The notes below the pieces were generated by a model that worked only from the letters and a program-made list of their open reading frames with translations, searched no databases and was not told the DNA's origin. Source: Helicostylum pulchrum (lineage: Eukaryota > Mucoromycota > Mucoromycetes > Mucorales > Mucoraceae). From it: DNA of 64,000 nucleotides. Every line of letters begins with the position of its first letter. Within the stretch, counting starts at the first letter, position 1. Below, piece after piece: positions 1 to 12,275 of this stretch. The translations under genes and the position numbers were made by a program. Location: assembly GCA_025677825.1 (NCBI GenBank), contig JAIXMO010000030.1:186001-250000 (forward strand). Reading direction: 5' to 3'.

Positions 1-1
1 T

Positions 2-287
2 GCTCGAGTATTTAGTGAAAGGACAGATTATCTCTTATATCACCCTTTCACCATTTTTAGCCTTGCTTACAAAAGTGGTATGAATCAAAAGTCTGATCCT
101 GTGGTAGCTTCGAAGATATTAAGAAAAGTTGCTCATTCCATGCGCCTTAATGGTGGTTTAGTAAATATAGCTGAACTTCAAGAATTACACTCCAAAAAAA
201 AACTATGGTAATGATATATTTGGAGATGATCATGAATCTGTAGAGTTATTGCTAGTAAAACTAGCGGAGAAGGTTACAATTGTTTGA
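2..287 (+). pseudogene. 3' end of an unrecognised protein-coding gene, cut by the window edge
   Basis: An open frame enters from the left edge and runs about 69 codons (for example HPFTIFSLAYKSG near its start), reaching a stop just after a run of nine A at about 193-201. In the adjacent frame, reading continues after the A-run for about 30 more codons to TGA at 285-287. This suggests one continuous C-terminus with a single-base slip in the homopolymer. I do not recognise the family. It could be a live gene with a sequencing slip, or a decayed one. The composition is codon-like and there is no internal stop before the A-run. Confidence 0.35.
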
Positions 288-1072
288 TATTTTCCACAAA
301 AAAATCCTTATGTAGCCACTTCTCCTTATAAACCAAAAATTGTGTGTCCGCCGGTACTTTTTTTTCGACTGTTTACGGGTTGTACTATACCTTCTCAGTA
401 TTTAATTTTGAAGGCTTCTAGAAGCGAAAATTTCAATTTCTATTGAAGTCATCCCATTTCCACGTTATGAGTTTGTTTCCTAAATTGAACCGTACTATAT
501 GGTTTTGCCTTTTTTACTTCCCCGTTAGACCATGTTTTATGCCGAAATTTATACTGTGTTGTTTTCGGGTAAGATACTGATAAAATGGCCCTTAAAGATT
601 CGACTGAAAACCTTTTTGTGACCATGTAACTATAAACTATTCGTTATCATTGCAGTCTAATAAGAATATATGTTCGAGATTGAGTGCATACGGAACTTGG
701 AGTCATGTTACATACAAGAATTTCAGTTTTAGACATAATTTATCTACTACTTATGTGGAAGCAAACGATATTTTAAAAGAGTGAAACAGCTGCTTAGTAC
801 ATGTTAAAACATAAATCGACCGCATGTAAAATATTTATCATATATAAATTCTTTCTACTGCCCTTTCATGTTACATTTTAGATAAAAACTACAAGTGTAA
901 TAGAGCAAGATAGCTAACTAAAAACGGTGGCATGTCCATGAAAAAACGTCAAAAGAGGTCGTGACTTGCTTGCCGTGACCATTATTTCTAATATTGATCC
1001 TTTAAACTTTTTTTTCCTTTTTTTTTTTTTTTTTTTTTTAGATCTTGCTTTAAATTCAAACATATAAAAATA
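288..1072. other. Intergenic gap upstream of NOB1
   Basis: About 785 bases with no open frame I can support on either strand. The last 100 bases hold a poly-T tract (about 1007-1039) directly upstream of the NOB1 start, like the pyrimidine tracts before several other genes in this window. Confidence 0.6.
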
Positions 1073-2673
1073 ATGTCAGAATCTCCAGAAATTGTCTCTC
1101 CCGAGACCGCTGTTGAGCAAAAACAATCACCTTCTTCCAACATTTTAAAGTGTCTTGTTATTGATACCAATGCTATTATTAACGGTACCTCACTCAGATA
1201 TATGGCTGAAGAGTTTTACACTTGTCCCGAAGTTTTGTATGAATTGCGTAGTGCTCACTCCAAGGAGTTTTTGTCTAGATTACCTTTTGAGTTAAAGATC
1301 ATGAATCCTTCTGAGGAGGCCTTGAAGACAAGTAAGATATTTTTTTATAGACATATTCAAATGTAGCAGTTATTGATCATATCACATAGTGATTGAATTC
1401 TCCAAGAAGACTGGTGATTTTGGTGTACTTTCTACTCCCGATTTAAAGGTCCTTGCTCTTACTTTAACCCTTGAGATGAGAGAAAATGGCGATGCTAACG
1501 TTCGTAAGGAACCTCTTAAAGTAAGTCATAAAAAACAAGGGGTAAAAATGAGATCAAATGATTAAAAAGTTTTTTTGACATAATAGTGTAGACCTAGTGG
1601 AGCTCTTCCTAGTGCCCCCCCACCAATGTCATACATTAAGAGACCTTTATTAGAAAAGAAATATGACGAAGATGGCTGGGAAATTGCAACAAACCAAAAG
1701 AGAGCACCCGCCAAGAAATATTACACCACTCCTAAAAAGACCAAGGCACCTAAAGTAACTGCCGAAAAATTAGCAGAATCTGTCGAAAAGATCGATATTA
1801 ACAGTGAAGAAAAGACCGAATCCGTAGCTCCTGTTACTGAGGAAACTCCTGTTACTAAAGAAGCTCCCATTGTTGAGGAAACCGTCGTTGTTGAGGAAGC
1901 ACCTGTTGCTGCTGCTCCCCAACAACCTACCGGTGATGTCGTTCCTTTGACCGAAGATGATGATGAGGATGATGAGGGAGGAGAATGGATTACACCCGAT
2001 AACGTTGATGAATATAAGGCTGCTGAGATTGGTGTCACTGCTGCCGAACTTCGTAAGAAGGCTGTTATGGCCGTTGGTTGTATGACTGCAGATTTTGCCA
2101 TGCAAAACGTTTTATTACAAATGAACTTGAACTTGGTATCTGCTGGTGGTTACCGTGTCAAAAAGATTAGAAATTCCGTTATGAGATGTCATGCTTGTTT
2201 CCAGTAAGTAAAACATATATTTGTATTTACGAGTAAGGGTGAATCTAATATTTTTTTACAGTGTTAGCAATGATTTGGAAAAGAAGTTTTGTCCCAAGTG
2301 TGGTAATTCTACTCTTCAGCGTGTCACCTGTAGTACCAACAGTAAGGGTGAAATTGCATATCATTTAAAGAAAAACTTCCAATATAGACTTCGTGGTAGT
2401 GTATACGATATTCCTCCTCCCAAGGGTGGTCGTAAGACCAACAACATTGTCTTGAGAGAAGATCAACGTGATTACATGAAGGCTACTGAAAGAAAGACAA
2501 AGAAGGCTGTTGTCGATATGTTTGATCCCGATTTCATTCCTTTATACGGTAAATTAGATACCAAAGAAGTAACAAACAACATGCACGGTACCGAAACTAT
2601 TGGTTACGGTCGTAAAAACCCCAATTCCTCTAAAAAGAGAATTGGTAAGAAGAAGAGAATTCACCATTTCTAA
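1073..2673 (+). CDS. NOB1: 20S pre-rRNA endonuclease Nob1
   Basis: Four exons (1073-1331, 1390-1520, 1587-2203, 2262-2673) join to 472 residues. Nob1 is the PIN-domain endonuclease that makes the final cut at site D of 20S pre-rRNA to form mature 18S rRNA in cytoplasmic pre-40S particles. The PIN domain begins at about residue 28 with VIDTNAII, whose Asp is the first catalytic acid. A long acidic, Glu/Val-rich linker follows. Then come a four-Cys zinc ribbon (CHAC in exon 3, CPKCG in exon 4, split by the last intron) and the basic tail (KKRIGKKKR) typical of the family. All three introns are GT..AG, with phases 1, 0 and 2. The gene converges on the histidine kinase, with 140 bases between the stops. 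The start is the first ATG, 16 codons before the conserved part. Confidence 0.93.
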
Positions 2674-2813
2674 ATCTAGCATTCTTTCTTTTACATACAC
2701 CCCTTTTTTTACACGCGCACTTATTTTTTTTTCTTAATATATATAAATAAATATTTTGTACAATCAGCTTTTATTTTAATCTTTGTGAATGATAGAATAT
2801 ATTAATTACAATG

Positions 2814-5800
2814 TTACGGAAATGAGTCAATGGATAAAGGTGATGAAGGAACAGATGATACAGGTGTATCGTAATGTTTTTGAATAGCAGGATTTAATTG
2901 ACGAAGTGTCGTTGCTAAATCCTTGGGAATAAGAGGTTTCGTTAAATAACCGTCCATACCAGCTTCCACACAAACATCCTTTGCAGATGCTTGAATATCA
3001 GCAGTTAATGCAACGATTGGTAATCGACTACCAGTTCCTAGCTCGTGTGCACGGATTCGTTTAGTAGCTTCAACACCATCGCACTAAGAAAAGAGTTAAT
3101 CACTTACTGCTATTTAATCGAGTATTCTATCTTTACCTTTGGCATATGATGATCGAAAAACCCAATACAAAAATGATTAGGAGGCCTTTCAAGCCATAAA
3201 TTCACCGCTTCCTCACCATTATTAGCACTTTCCACAGTGAAGCCCATTTTTTCTAATTGCTTTCTTAATAGCTTTTGAGCCACCATATTATCTTCAGCAA
3301 TCAAAACAGGTTTCTCTGAATACCAAGATAATTCATCCTTTCCAAAATAATCCTTCATACGATTGCCAAGCGGTGTTTGAAGTATAGGTGTAGGAGATAC
3401 ACGTTGTTGATCCAATACCTGTTGTAGTAAACGAAGTAGTTTAGTACGACGAACAGGTTTTGCCATCTTTACAAGACGTCCACGACGATCAGACGAAGAA
3501 TTTGTAGCTTCTGCTGCAACCTTATGACCATCTGTTGAAGGTGTATACAGCAAAACAATATGCAATTCGCATTCTGGATCATCATCAACACTCTGCAACT
3601 GATGAGCAATACTACTGTGCGGCTTTGGTGGAATATCTAAGATCAAAATAGGATAATTTCCTTGCAATGCTTGCGCAACAGCTCGTTGAATATCTGTTGT
3701 TATTTTCATCTTAAAGTCAGAGAGCAAAGATCGAACCATTTTAGCATTGGAATCATTATGTGAGGCCAACAAGATTTGTTGGTTACGTAAAGCAAATCTA
3801 AGTGAAGCCGATTTAGAGACACTATTGACGTTTTCGATACGTTTTGGTTCCTTGTGTACAGCTACTGTAAACCAAAAATTGGAGCCCATATTGTGTTGAG
3901 ATTCAACGCCGACTGTACCCATCATTAATCGAACTAGTTGAAGACAGATAGAAAGACCTAAACCAGTGCCACCATACATTCGTGTGGTACTGCCGTCTAC
4001 TTGAGAGAAGGGTTCAAATAATTGACGTTGTTGATCAAGGCGAATACCAATACCCGTGTCGATTACCTCAAACTTGAGACATATCAAGTTTTCGTCCTTG
4101 GCAAGCTCTCCTTCTGTTGGGGCTAAATGACACTTGATTACAACACCGCCTTGATGTGTAAATTTAATAGCATTACCTAGTAAATTTGTCAAGACCTGTC
4201 GTACTCGAGAAGAATCGGCTATAATGGTATGAGGCACTTCAGGTTCAACAATATAAGCAAGTTCAAGACCTTTTCGTGCCGCTAAAGAACTAAGAATTTC
4301 AATTGTATCTGCAATGACTTCTTCAACTACCAACGGACCAAGGTCCAAGACTACTTTACCAGCTTCCAATTTAGAAAAGTTCAACAGATCATCTAAAATT
4401 TTATAAAAAAAAAAAATGAATAAATTTGTTTGTAAAAGATATATCTATATATAAAAATTAACACATACCAATAATCTTTAACAACATTTCACAACTTTCC
4501 TTTGCCGTATTAACAATATCCTGTTGTTCAGCATCCAAAGAAGTTTCTGATAAGAGTGAAATCATGCCATAAAATCCAGAAAACGGTGTACGTAACTCAT
4601 GAGACATATTCGCTAAAAAGTCAGCCTTTAATTTCATAGCGTGGAGAGCAGCTTCTTTACTTTTTCTAGCTTCTTCTAAAGCAGACTTTTGATTTTCAAT
4701 CATCTTAACGTTAGCGTACGTAACCTTTTGAATACTCTTGAAAAGAAGAGCGTTCGTAACAGAGATACCAATCTGTTGCGAAAGTAAGCGTAACACAATT
4801 TCATGGCGAGATGTTAAGGAACCTACAGCGCCTTCAATATAAATGCAGCCCACAATAGCAGATTTATGAATAATTGGTGTACAAATACATGCTTTTGATA
4901 AAGTCGTACAATCAGAAAATCTAGAATCTTGTTTTACGTCGTGAATAAATAAAGATTCTTGAGAATGAATGGCATAATGTGCAACACGAGTAATAATAGA
5001 ATCGGCTTCTTCCGATAACATCTTGGGCGTGCTAAAAATTTCGCATCCGTTTGTTTGTGAACCACAGCCAACGATTAAGAATGATGTATTTTCTTTAACG
5101 ATAATAACTCCAGATTCTGCACCTGAATTTTCTAAAATAATAGCAAGCATTTGCTTCATCAATAAATCGAAATTCATTTCACTTGAAATTACTTGTGAAC
5201 TCTTTAAAATAGATGCTAAATCTACTACATCCAGAGTCAATAAAGTCTCCTCCGGCGTGGAAGTCATGCCATTACTACTGCTGATATATTTATCGTCCTC
5301 AGTAGAGAAAGCATACGGATCAGGTAAACTTAAGTCACTAATTGATTCTCGCTTGGTATAATTTTGGTAACTTTCTGTTTGAACGCTAACATCCTTTTTG
5401 TTTTCTGTGACGGGAATATCATTCAATATATCTTTGTATTTCGCTTCCAATTGATCTACTTTTCCATACATGCCGATATGGCGATATCCAGCAATAGCAT
5501 TTTCAATCAGAGTATAACCAACAGTTGTAATTTCATTACGAAGATAGTACTCGCCCGCGAGTTCTTGCATATATGATGTTTCAATTGGCCATTTACCTTG
5601 TTTTGCTTGCCGTATAGCAAGGTCGTACAATTTTTGAGCTTTCATGTGGTTACCTTTTAAACTGGCAAGTTCAGCGTCAATACCAGAGATACACATTTGT
5701 AAATTAGAAGGATGTGAATTATCGGCCCATTCTACCAATCGAGCACGAGATTTTTGAATAACTTCCATATACTCTAACCCAGTTGTTTCCATTCTAGCAA

Positions 5801-8800
5801 GTCTAATAAGACTAATACATCTGAAAAAGAACATGAGGTGTGTATGACGAAAAGACGGCAAAATATCTGCCATATGCGTATATTCCGAACTAAGCTTAGC
5901 TGAAGTTTTATCGAAACCAAAGAACGTCAACATAACCGATTTCAAAGAGAAGTAATAATAAAGTTGAGCTTTGGGGTCGGCATGTTCTTCTGTAACAGTC
6001 TTTAAAAAGCTGTCTTCTTGAAACTTCTTATCGTTAAAAATATATTGCTCTGACAGCTGAGTTTTTCCTTGTACGGCCAAGATGGATCGAACTATTGCAA
6101 CCGCTAAAATGGAAGTACCTACAGTTTCGCCAAGTGTGTTTGTTTCTTCTAAACAATTCTTTGCTTCCCTTAAGCTATCAGCCATGTTTTCACCGCAGAG
6201 TAAGTTACCAAGTACCACGTATAAATAAGCAAAAGTGGAGTAAATACGATCTCCACCTAAAAGAGCTTGTTTCATAGCTAAGCGAGAGATAGGGATCGAG
6301 TCATGGTAAGAGTATTTCCAAGAACTAAGGAAGGCCGAGTAAAGATATCGAGCACGTCCAGACTCAGAGTTCCCACCATAAGTATTACAAAGCGCAACAC
6401 CAATAGCACCTATTTGTTCAGCAAATTCATACGCTTTAAACAGTTGCATAGCAGCAATTCCAAAGAATACAAATCCAACACCAGTAGACGGAGTAGTGCC
6501 ATTTCTTAATGTCTTTAATACAAACCTTGAACCTACGGACAACATGGCTCTCATATCATTGGTCCAGTAAGCCCAAAGACAAAGTTCTTCCATAATAGAG
6601 AATCGAGTGCGTATCAATCGACTTTCACATATTGGTAATTTCAAAACCTCATTTAAACCAACTTGTAGAACCTCGTTTTTAGTGACATTATACAAATCCT
6701 CTAAATCTTTTTCTGAAAGGTCCATCTTGATATCATCTACACCCAATTCATGAAGACACTCTAATAAAATAGGAGCGCTTTCTTGACTGCCTGTTCGAGA
6801 CCAACGGTAGCGATGTTGAACACGGTATGCAGCTGCACGATCAATAGCAGACCGAGCATGTGACAATATAGTGTTAAGGTAACCTCTTGTAAAATCATAA
6901 TCCATAAACCAACTAATTTCCGCTAATCTTGTATAAAGGTGGAGTGTCTCAGAATATTTGGCATCCTCTCCATCTTTCCAAGGATTATCAATTGTGGTGA
7001 GCAATTCTTGAGCAGCTGAATAATAAGAAAATGCTAATTTGTGAGCACCAGAATCAAAGGCTTTATTACCGGCTTGTACCAAAACAGAACGGTAACATGA
7101 TTTAATTCGATATTCTTTAATAAGATGTATGGCGGCTTTGACATGATCAGCAACCCAGAATTTATCTACATTATCTTTATACATAAAATGGGAAGCAATT
7201 CGTAAATGAAAAACGTCTCGGCTTTCAGTTGATGCCAGCATCATTGCAGCTTGAGAATAACGGTCGTGGGTGAACCTGAATTCATCATTATTACAAGCTT
7301 GAATAAACCCATGTTGAATAGCAGACTGAAGCCCATTGATAGCATCATATTTACGTCCACCGATTGTAGATTTCGACGGGGGATTTGTAGTATTTTCCTC
7401 ATCTGTCTCCTCTTCACTTTCATCTGCATCATCCATAACATCGTCATTCTCCGTCAACAAATTGCGAACAGTTTCATAATTAAAATGGTTACCAATAAAC
7501 GAAGCCCATTTAAGAAACCTTCTACCGTCCCGCGGTAGTTCACTTAAACGACGTACTAGGAAATCAATATCCAAATCACCATCTGTATCTTCTCCCATCT
7601 CCAATAAGAGTTGTTTATCAATCTCTTGTAAATTATACTCCCATCGTTTCTTTTCCCAGGTAAAATAAATGACATTCTTTTTCTCTAAAGTCATTAGCAT
7701 TTGACAGGCATAAAATGGGTTACCGCGAGATCTTTTAAGAATAAAGTCGACTAAGGGAGTTAACAGTACTAAATCGATTTCTTCAAGGCGATGCATGGTT
7801 GTACGAACCAGGTCCATCAATGCAGTTTGACCCAGGTTTTCAATCTTTACATAACTTACAACAGAATCTTGGTTGGATAATAGTTTGATAATGAGTTGTG
7901 ATACTTCATTGCTTCTATACGTTAAAATAACTAAAAACTTGAGTTTAGCTGATATCAAAGATTCCAACAACTCAATGGACGCTTCATCTAAAATAAACAG
8001 TTAGGTTATACGAACGGAGATCTAATCCTTATTTTTAAAAAAGGAAATAAAAGTGTACCTGCTTGATGTAGATCTTCCAGAAACTAAAAATGACGTAAAA
8101 GAGAGGATTAACAATTTTATACAGATATTTACAGAAAAAAAAAAAATACTTTACCAAGGTAACAAATTTAAAGTTAACCATAACATGAAATATTTCAATA
8201 AATGCAGAATGAAATCTCACTTTAATTTCGCCACCACCCATATCGAATTCACAACCAGAAGAATTACGACTTGTATTATCACCATCTCTTCTAGTTAATG
8301 AAGGTTGATCCAAGAAAGTAGATAATTCAGGCACATTATCCACTAACAAAGTCGGTAATTGAGATATTGTTTCTGCTCCCAATTGTTCTTTCAACATACG
8401 AGAAAACCTTTCAATTTCATGGGCAGGTTCACTTAAAATATTCTTTAAAAAAATAGATAAACATCTCAATAAACATCCATACGGTGTAGGTTGTCTCGTA
8501 TCAAACTTAGCGATTGCAATATATCCATATTCTCTAGCGGATTGTTGCACATTTCGAACCAAAGTTGATTTACCGACACCAGCATTTCCATAAATTGCAA
8601 TGATTTCAGTGAGTCTCTTTCTATGTCTACTGTTATTTCGATTGTTGTTTACTCGTTTATAGGATTGATCTTCTGATTTGAGAGAAGGTAATGCAACAGC
8701 TGTTGTAATATCGTCTCGTCTTTGAACTTTTGATCCGCACATAAAAGCTGTACGTCGAATTATACTATTAATTAATGCCAATTCTGTCGAACGTCCAAAG

Positions 8801-10139
8801 CATCCGTTGTTTGGTAGTGTGAAAATACTTGCGATATCATGTTTGCCTAATGGAAATAAGGAGATGGACTATATATATTATATAATAGAGCGTAAGTCTA
8901 CCATTGTTTAACAATATATAATTTGTTTTACCTTTGTTTCTTTTGATTGTCTTTGACATTCTTTTAAATCTTCTCGTAAACCATGTGCACTAGTATATCT
9001 TTCATCTGGAGACTAAGAAAGGGAGAGAGAGAGAGAGAAAGTCAGAAAAAAAAAAATCAATCTTTTAAAAAAAAAGATAAAGTGTACAAAGTATTTTACC
9101 TTACTAGTCAACTTTTTTATAATCATTGAAATGGCCATTGGAGTCTCTGGACAAACTTGATGAACAAACGGTAGCTTTTTATTTAAAACATTATGTACAA
9201 TTTCCATTGGACTATTGTGAGAGAAAGGCAATGACCGAGTTAATGTAACAAAGAATGTGATACCGAGACTATAAAGATCAGTGCGATGATCTGGTTGAAA
9301 GGTTGTTCTTCCAGTTTGTTCAGGAGACATGTAAGTCAACATTTGTAGGAAATTATTGGCTCCGTTACGGTGAACTATTTTTCGCCATCCTTCTGAGGTA
9401 AAACTCATTTCTAAACTTCTGGATCCAGATCCAAAGTTCCAAATTTTGACTCGTTTGTTATCTGGCCACAGAAATGCATTTAACTTAATTTCGCCATGAA
9501 CAACTATACGTGGATTATTAGTAAAAAAAAAAAAAAAAAAAAAAAAAAAGCAGAGAAAAGGGTTTTACTTTGATGTTTATGTATCATTTCTAGACAATCG
9601 CAACACTGGATTGCAAATTCAAGAAACATATCTAGTGGCACACTTTGTTCTTTTGCGTTATTTAAAGTTTGTTCCTGTTCCAAATTTATTTCAGGAGTAT
9701 CTTTTAAAGGTTGACACTTATCCAATCGATTATTGTTACCTAATTACAAAAGTTTAGTATTTAAAAGAAGTTTAAATTAGCTTTTTTTACCATCATCTTC
9801 ATAGATAAATGCAATTAACCCATTTGGTAAAGTGATCTTGTCTATCGGTTTACATAAAAGTTCTTTAGCTGAAGATTGTCGATATAAACGTTGTACAATA
9901 TGAAATTCTCTTTCCAAACGTAGCGGTTGGTGTGACAATTTTGCTACAACAAGTAATTTATCTCGATTTCTGTAAAAGAATTAATTTCGTTTTTTTTTCT
10001 TTTCTTTTTTTTTTTTTTTTTTTTACCTGACGCCATGAGCAATGGCAATGTCGTCTACACCTTCAAGCAATGAAGGTATATTGAAATGGTAACCAGTGAC
10101 CTCGATTATGGTTTCCAGATCTGTAGAACTGAGACTCAT
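2814..10139 (-). CDS. Hybrid histidine kinase with N-terminal kinase-like and ATPase domains (Mak2/Mak3-like)
   Basis: Ten exons (2814-3083, 3137-4392, 4469-7987, 8059-8083, 8155-8868, 8932-9012, 9100-9503, 9569-9739, 9791-9969, 10027-10139) give 2,243 residues. Domains in order: a Ser/Thr-kinase-like fold (about 1-310); an AAA/NACHT-like ATPase with Walker A GNAGVGKS (410-417) and Walker B FLEDLHQAD; a long helical TPR-like region; a GAF domain (about 1500-1650); a HisKA domain with H-box SHELRTP (His1692); a HATPase domain; a degenerate receiver; and a true receiver with acceptor Asp2149 in FFDHHMPK and TKP near the end. This is the fungal dual-kinase group that includes S. pombe Mak2/Mak3 and signals stress through a His-Asp phosphorelay. 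In the kinase-like part the catalytic HxD is HGE (Glu159) and DFG is NFG (177-179), so it is probably a pseudokinase. Exon 8059-8083 is only 25 nt and encodes Walker B. No membrane segment is evident. Confidence 0.9.
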
Positions 10140-10679
10140 TAAAATATAAAAAAAATAGTTGATAGTAATAAAATAAAAGAAACAGAAGGAGAAAAATGTG
10201 TCTTTGTGTTTGTGATATTTCCTCTTTTCTTTTTTCCCCTATTTATATATTATACACAAGAAGAGAGAAGAAGTAATAAAAAAAATTCTTTTTTTTTCCC
10301 TGTCTTTTCTCTATTTTCTTTTATTTAAAAGACCGTTAAACGTACTTTAAACATGGCGAATAAGGAATTTGTTACTAGACTTGATAAGCCTTTTTTTTAT
10401 TACAGCACCTCTTATTCTTTTCATGAAGATATCAAGTTAAGAAAAAACTATTTTTAAATGACAAACAAACAATTTTTAAGATAAATTACTATAAACAGAT
10501 GAACTAGAATGTTCTTGTTTGTGTATTACTTAATAGGTCTTCACATAAGGTCTTCACATAGTCAATGAACGATCGCTTTTTTATGAACGTTCGTTTTTAA
10601 ACATCCTTTTAGGGAATCCTAAAGGGGATGAGAGCCAATCCTGTCTACCTTGCTCGAGAGTCAGGTAGACGGATTAAAG
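10140..10679. other. 5' region of the histidine kinase gene and outer flank of arm A
   Basis: There are no genes. The first 200 bases are pyrimidine- and purine-rich runs upstream of the kinase start. From 10536 a repeated module begins, described separately. Confidence 0.55.
10536..10679 (+). repeat. Outer module of arm A (GGTCTTCACATAGTC family)
   Basis: Begins with a doubled GGTCTTCACATA (10537 and 10549), followed by AGTCAATGAACG. It ends with a hairpin-forming stretch in which GTCTACC and GGTAGAC flank a core containing CTCGAG. A diverged copy in the same + orientation lies at 51109-51235, and a short related piece at 47991-48035. The core between the hairpin arms is inverted between the two main copies, while the outer sequence is not. 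Confidence 0.6.
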
Positions 10680-11056
10680 ATAGATACAGCACAAATCATA
10701 AAAAAAAGCAAAATTCCCTCTCCCCTTTTTCTTTAAAGAAAACAAAACAGACGTAGAGTTTCCCACTCAAAAAAAAAAAAAAAAAAAAAGAAAAGAAACA
10801 CACACACATACTATAAATTACAGCCGATTGGTTTAAAGTGACATGGAAAGCCATGATCGCGGTTTTTACAAACACCCTTCTTTTTTTTTTTCACTAAGAA
10901 AAAAACGGTCAAAATATATAAACTATAAAATATGTGTATAAAAAATTGCAGCTCTTGACGCTCCTTTTCTTTCTCTTATCCTTGCAAATACTTCCATCTC
11001 AACAATTGTTCAGCGCCTAAACGATAAAACATTACATTTAGCTTTTCTTTTCTTTA

Positions 11057-11466
11057 CATCTTCTAACACCGAAAAATACCGCCAAAAGAAGAAGAAGAAA
11101 AAAAACCATCTTGAACTTGCCGTATTAAAAAACTTTCGAATCCTTGAAATGGTTTATATAACTATGATTACTCGTCTGTGTATACAAAAAAAAAAAAAAA
11201 GGAGTTTCACCAGCAAAATTAATGAGTGATAGTTAACAGTGATATTCACAACACCAAAAGTAGCTTCTTCTTGAAAGTTTAGTAGTGAGTGGTCAATGGC
11301 TTGAAGAAGTAGAACTAAGGATACAATGGTAGAAGGACGGCGGTTAAGGAAGAGTGAATACTACGATGATCTTGATCTTATGGGGATTTTTGGATGTATA
11401 TCGCACTGTTGACGGATACGAGGTGTTAAGTATAACAATTGACTACCCATCCTTTTCATCTTCTAA
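11057..11466. mobile_element. 400-bp block present only in arm A, bounded by a 10-bp direct repeat
   Basis: CATCTTCTAA occurs at 11057-11066 and again at 11457-11466. Arm B has a single copy at the corresponding place (near 50620). The block therefore looks like an insertion with a 10-bp target duplication in A, or a deletion between direct repeats in B. It has no open frame and no obvious terminal inverted repeat. Confidence 0.6.
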
Positions 11467-11858
11467 GGCTTGTAAATACAATAATTCAACACCCAAGTAA
11501 TAAAAAATTACTGTGTTTAGCTCGTGATCTTTTCGAATAAACAAACTAGTTTACCTTATTCTAGATATTTACCTAACCGTAACACAATACATGAAATAGC
11601 GCCATTATAGGATAGTTTTTGGGAGTAACCTTGAGATACAAGAACCATCAGATTATGCTCTATCTCCAAAGCAGTAAATCATCCAGTGGTTGAGAATAAA
11701 AACTAGAAAGCGCTAATGTGAATAAGCCTGCATTATTTTCAAAACAATGAATTTACCTTTTGCTTAAAACGAAAAAATATATATATATATTTCTTTCTCT
11801 ACACCTACGTTAACAACTACATTTATTTTAACAGCCATCCCATGCTTAAAATAAGAGA

Positions 11859-12275
11859 AATTCTTGGTACACGTTCTATTTACACGTTTAGAAAGAAAGT
11901 ATGGCGTATTAATTTTTACGTACCTTCATAACGTGCCAAAAAAAAAAAGGTAACCATATACCTATACAGTATCACAGTCCGGTAGACCACATTTGAACGT
12001 TATAGCAAGCGCTCTTTTGCATGGCGGTTGCTTTAAGAAGAACAGTAACATTTTGTACGACCATAAAAGAAAAAATGTACATAAAAGAAAGAAAAGTGAT
12101 TTATTTATTGGATTGATAAAATAGCGGGTCTATTTGCTCATACAATCTATTTAATCGTTTTTATATAGGTACACGCCTACAAACTTGTTGTTACAACTTA
12201 TTTAACAAACAAGAAATGACTCATGCGTCACATATTTTTTACCTGAACGTGTAAATAGAACGTGTACCAAGAATT
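11859..12275 (+). mobile_element. MITE-like element, copy in arm A
   Basis: A 417-bp element with terminal inverted repeats of about 30 bp that start AATTCTTGGTACACGTTC and read in from both ends. It has no coding capacity. A near-identical copy lies in arm B (49813-50228), a decayed one at 51595-51982 and a partial relative near 29980-30310. The family is therefore repeated, and the copies outside the arms show it moved independently of them. No clear target-site duplication can be assigned, because both ends lie in AATT-rich sequence. Confidence 0.7.

Noticed and set aside
1721..2105. Two minus-strand frames opposite NOB1 exon 3
   Set aside because: They mirror the acidic low-complexity linker of NOB1. 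Ser/Val-rich shadows with no other support.
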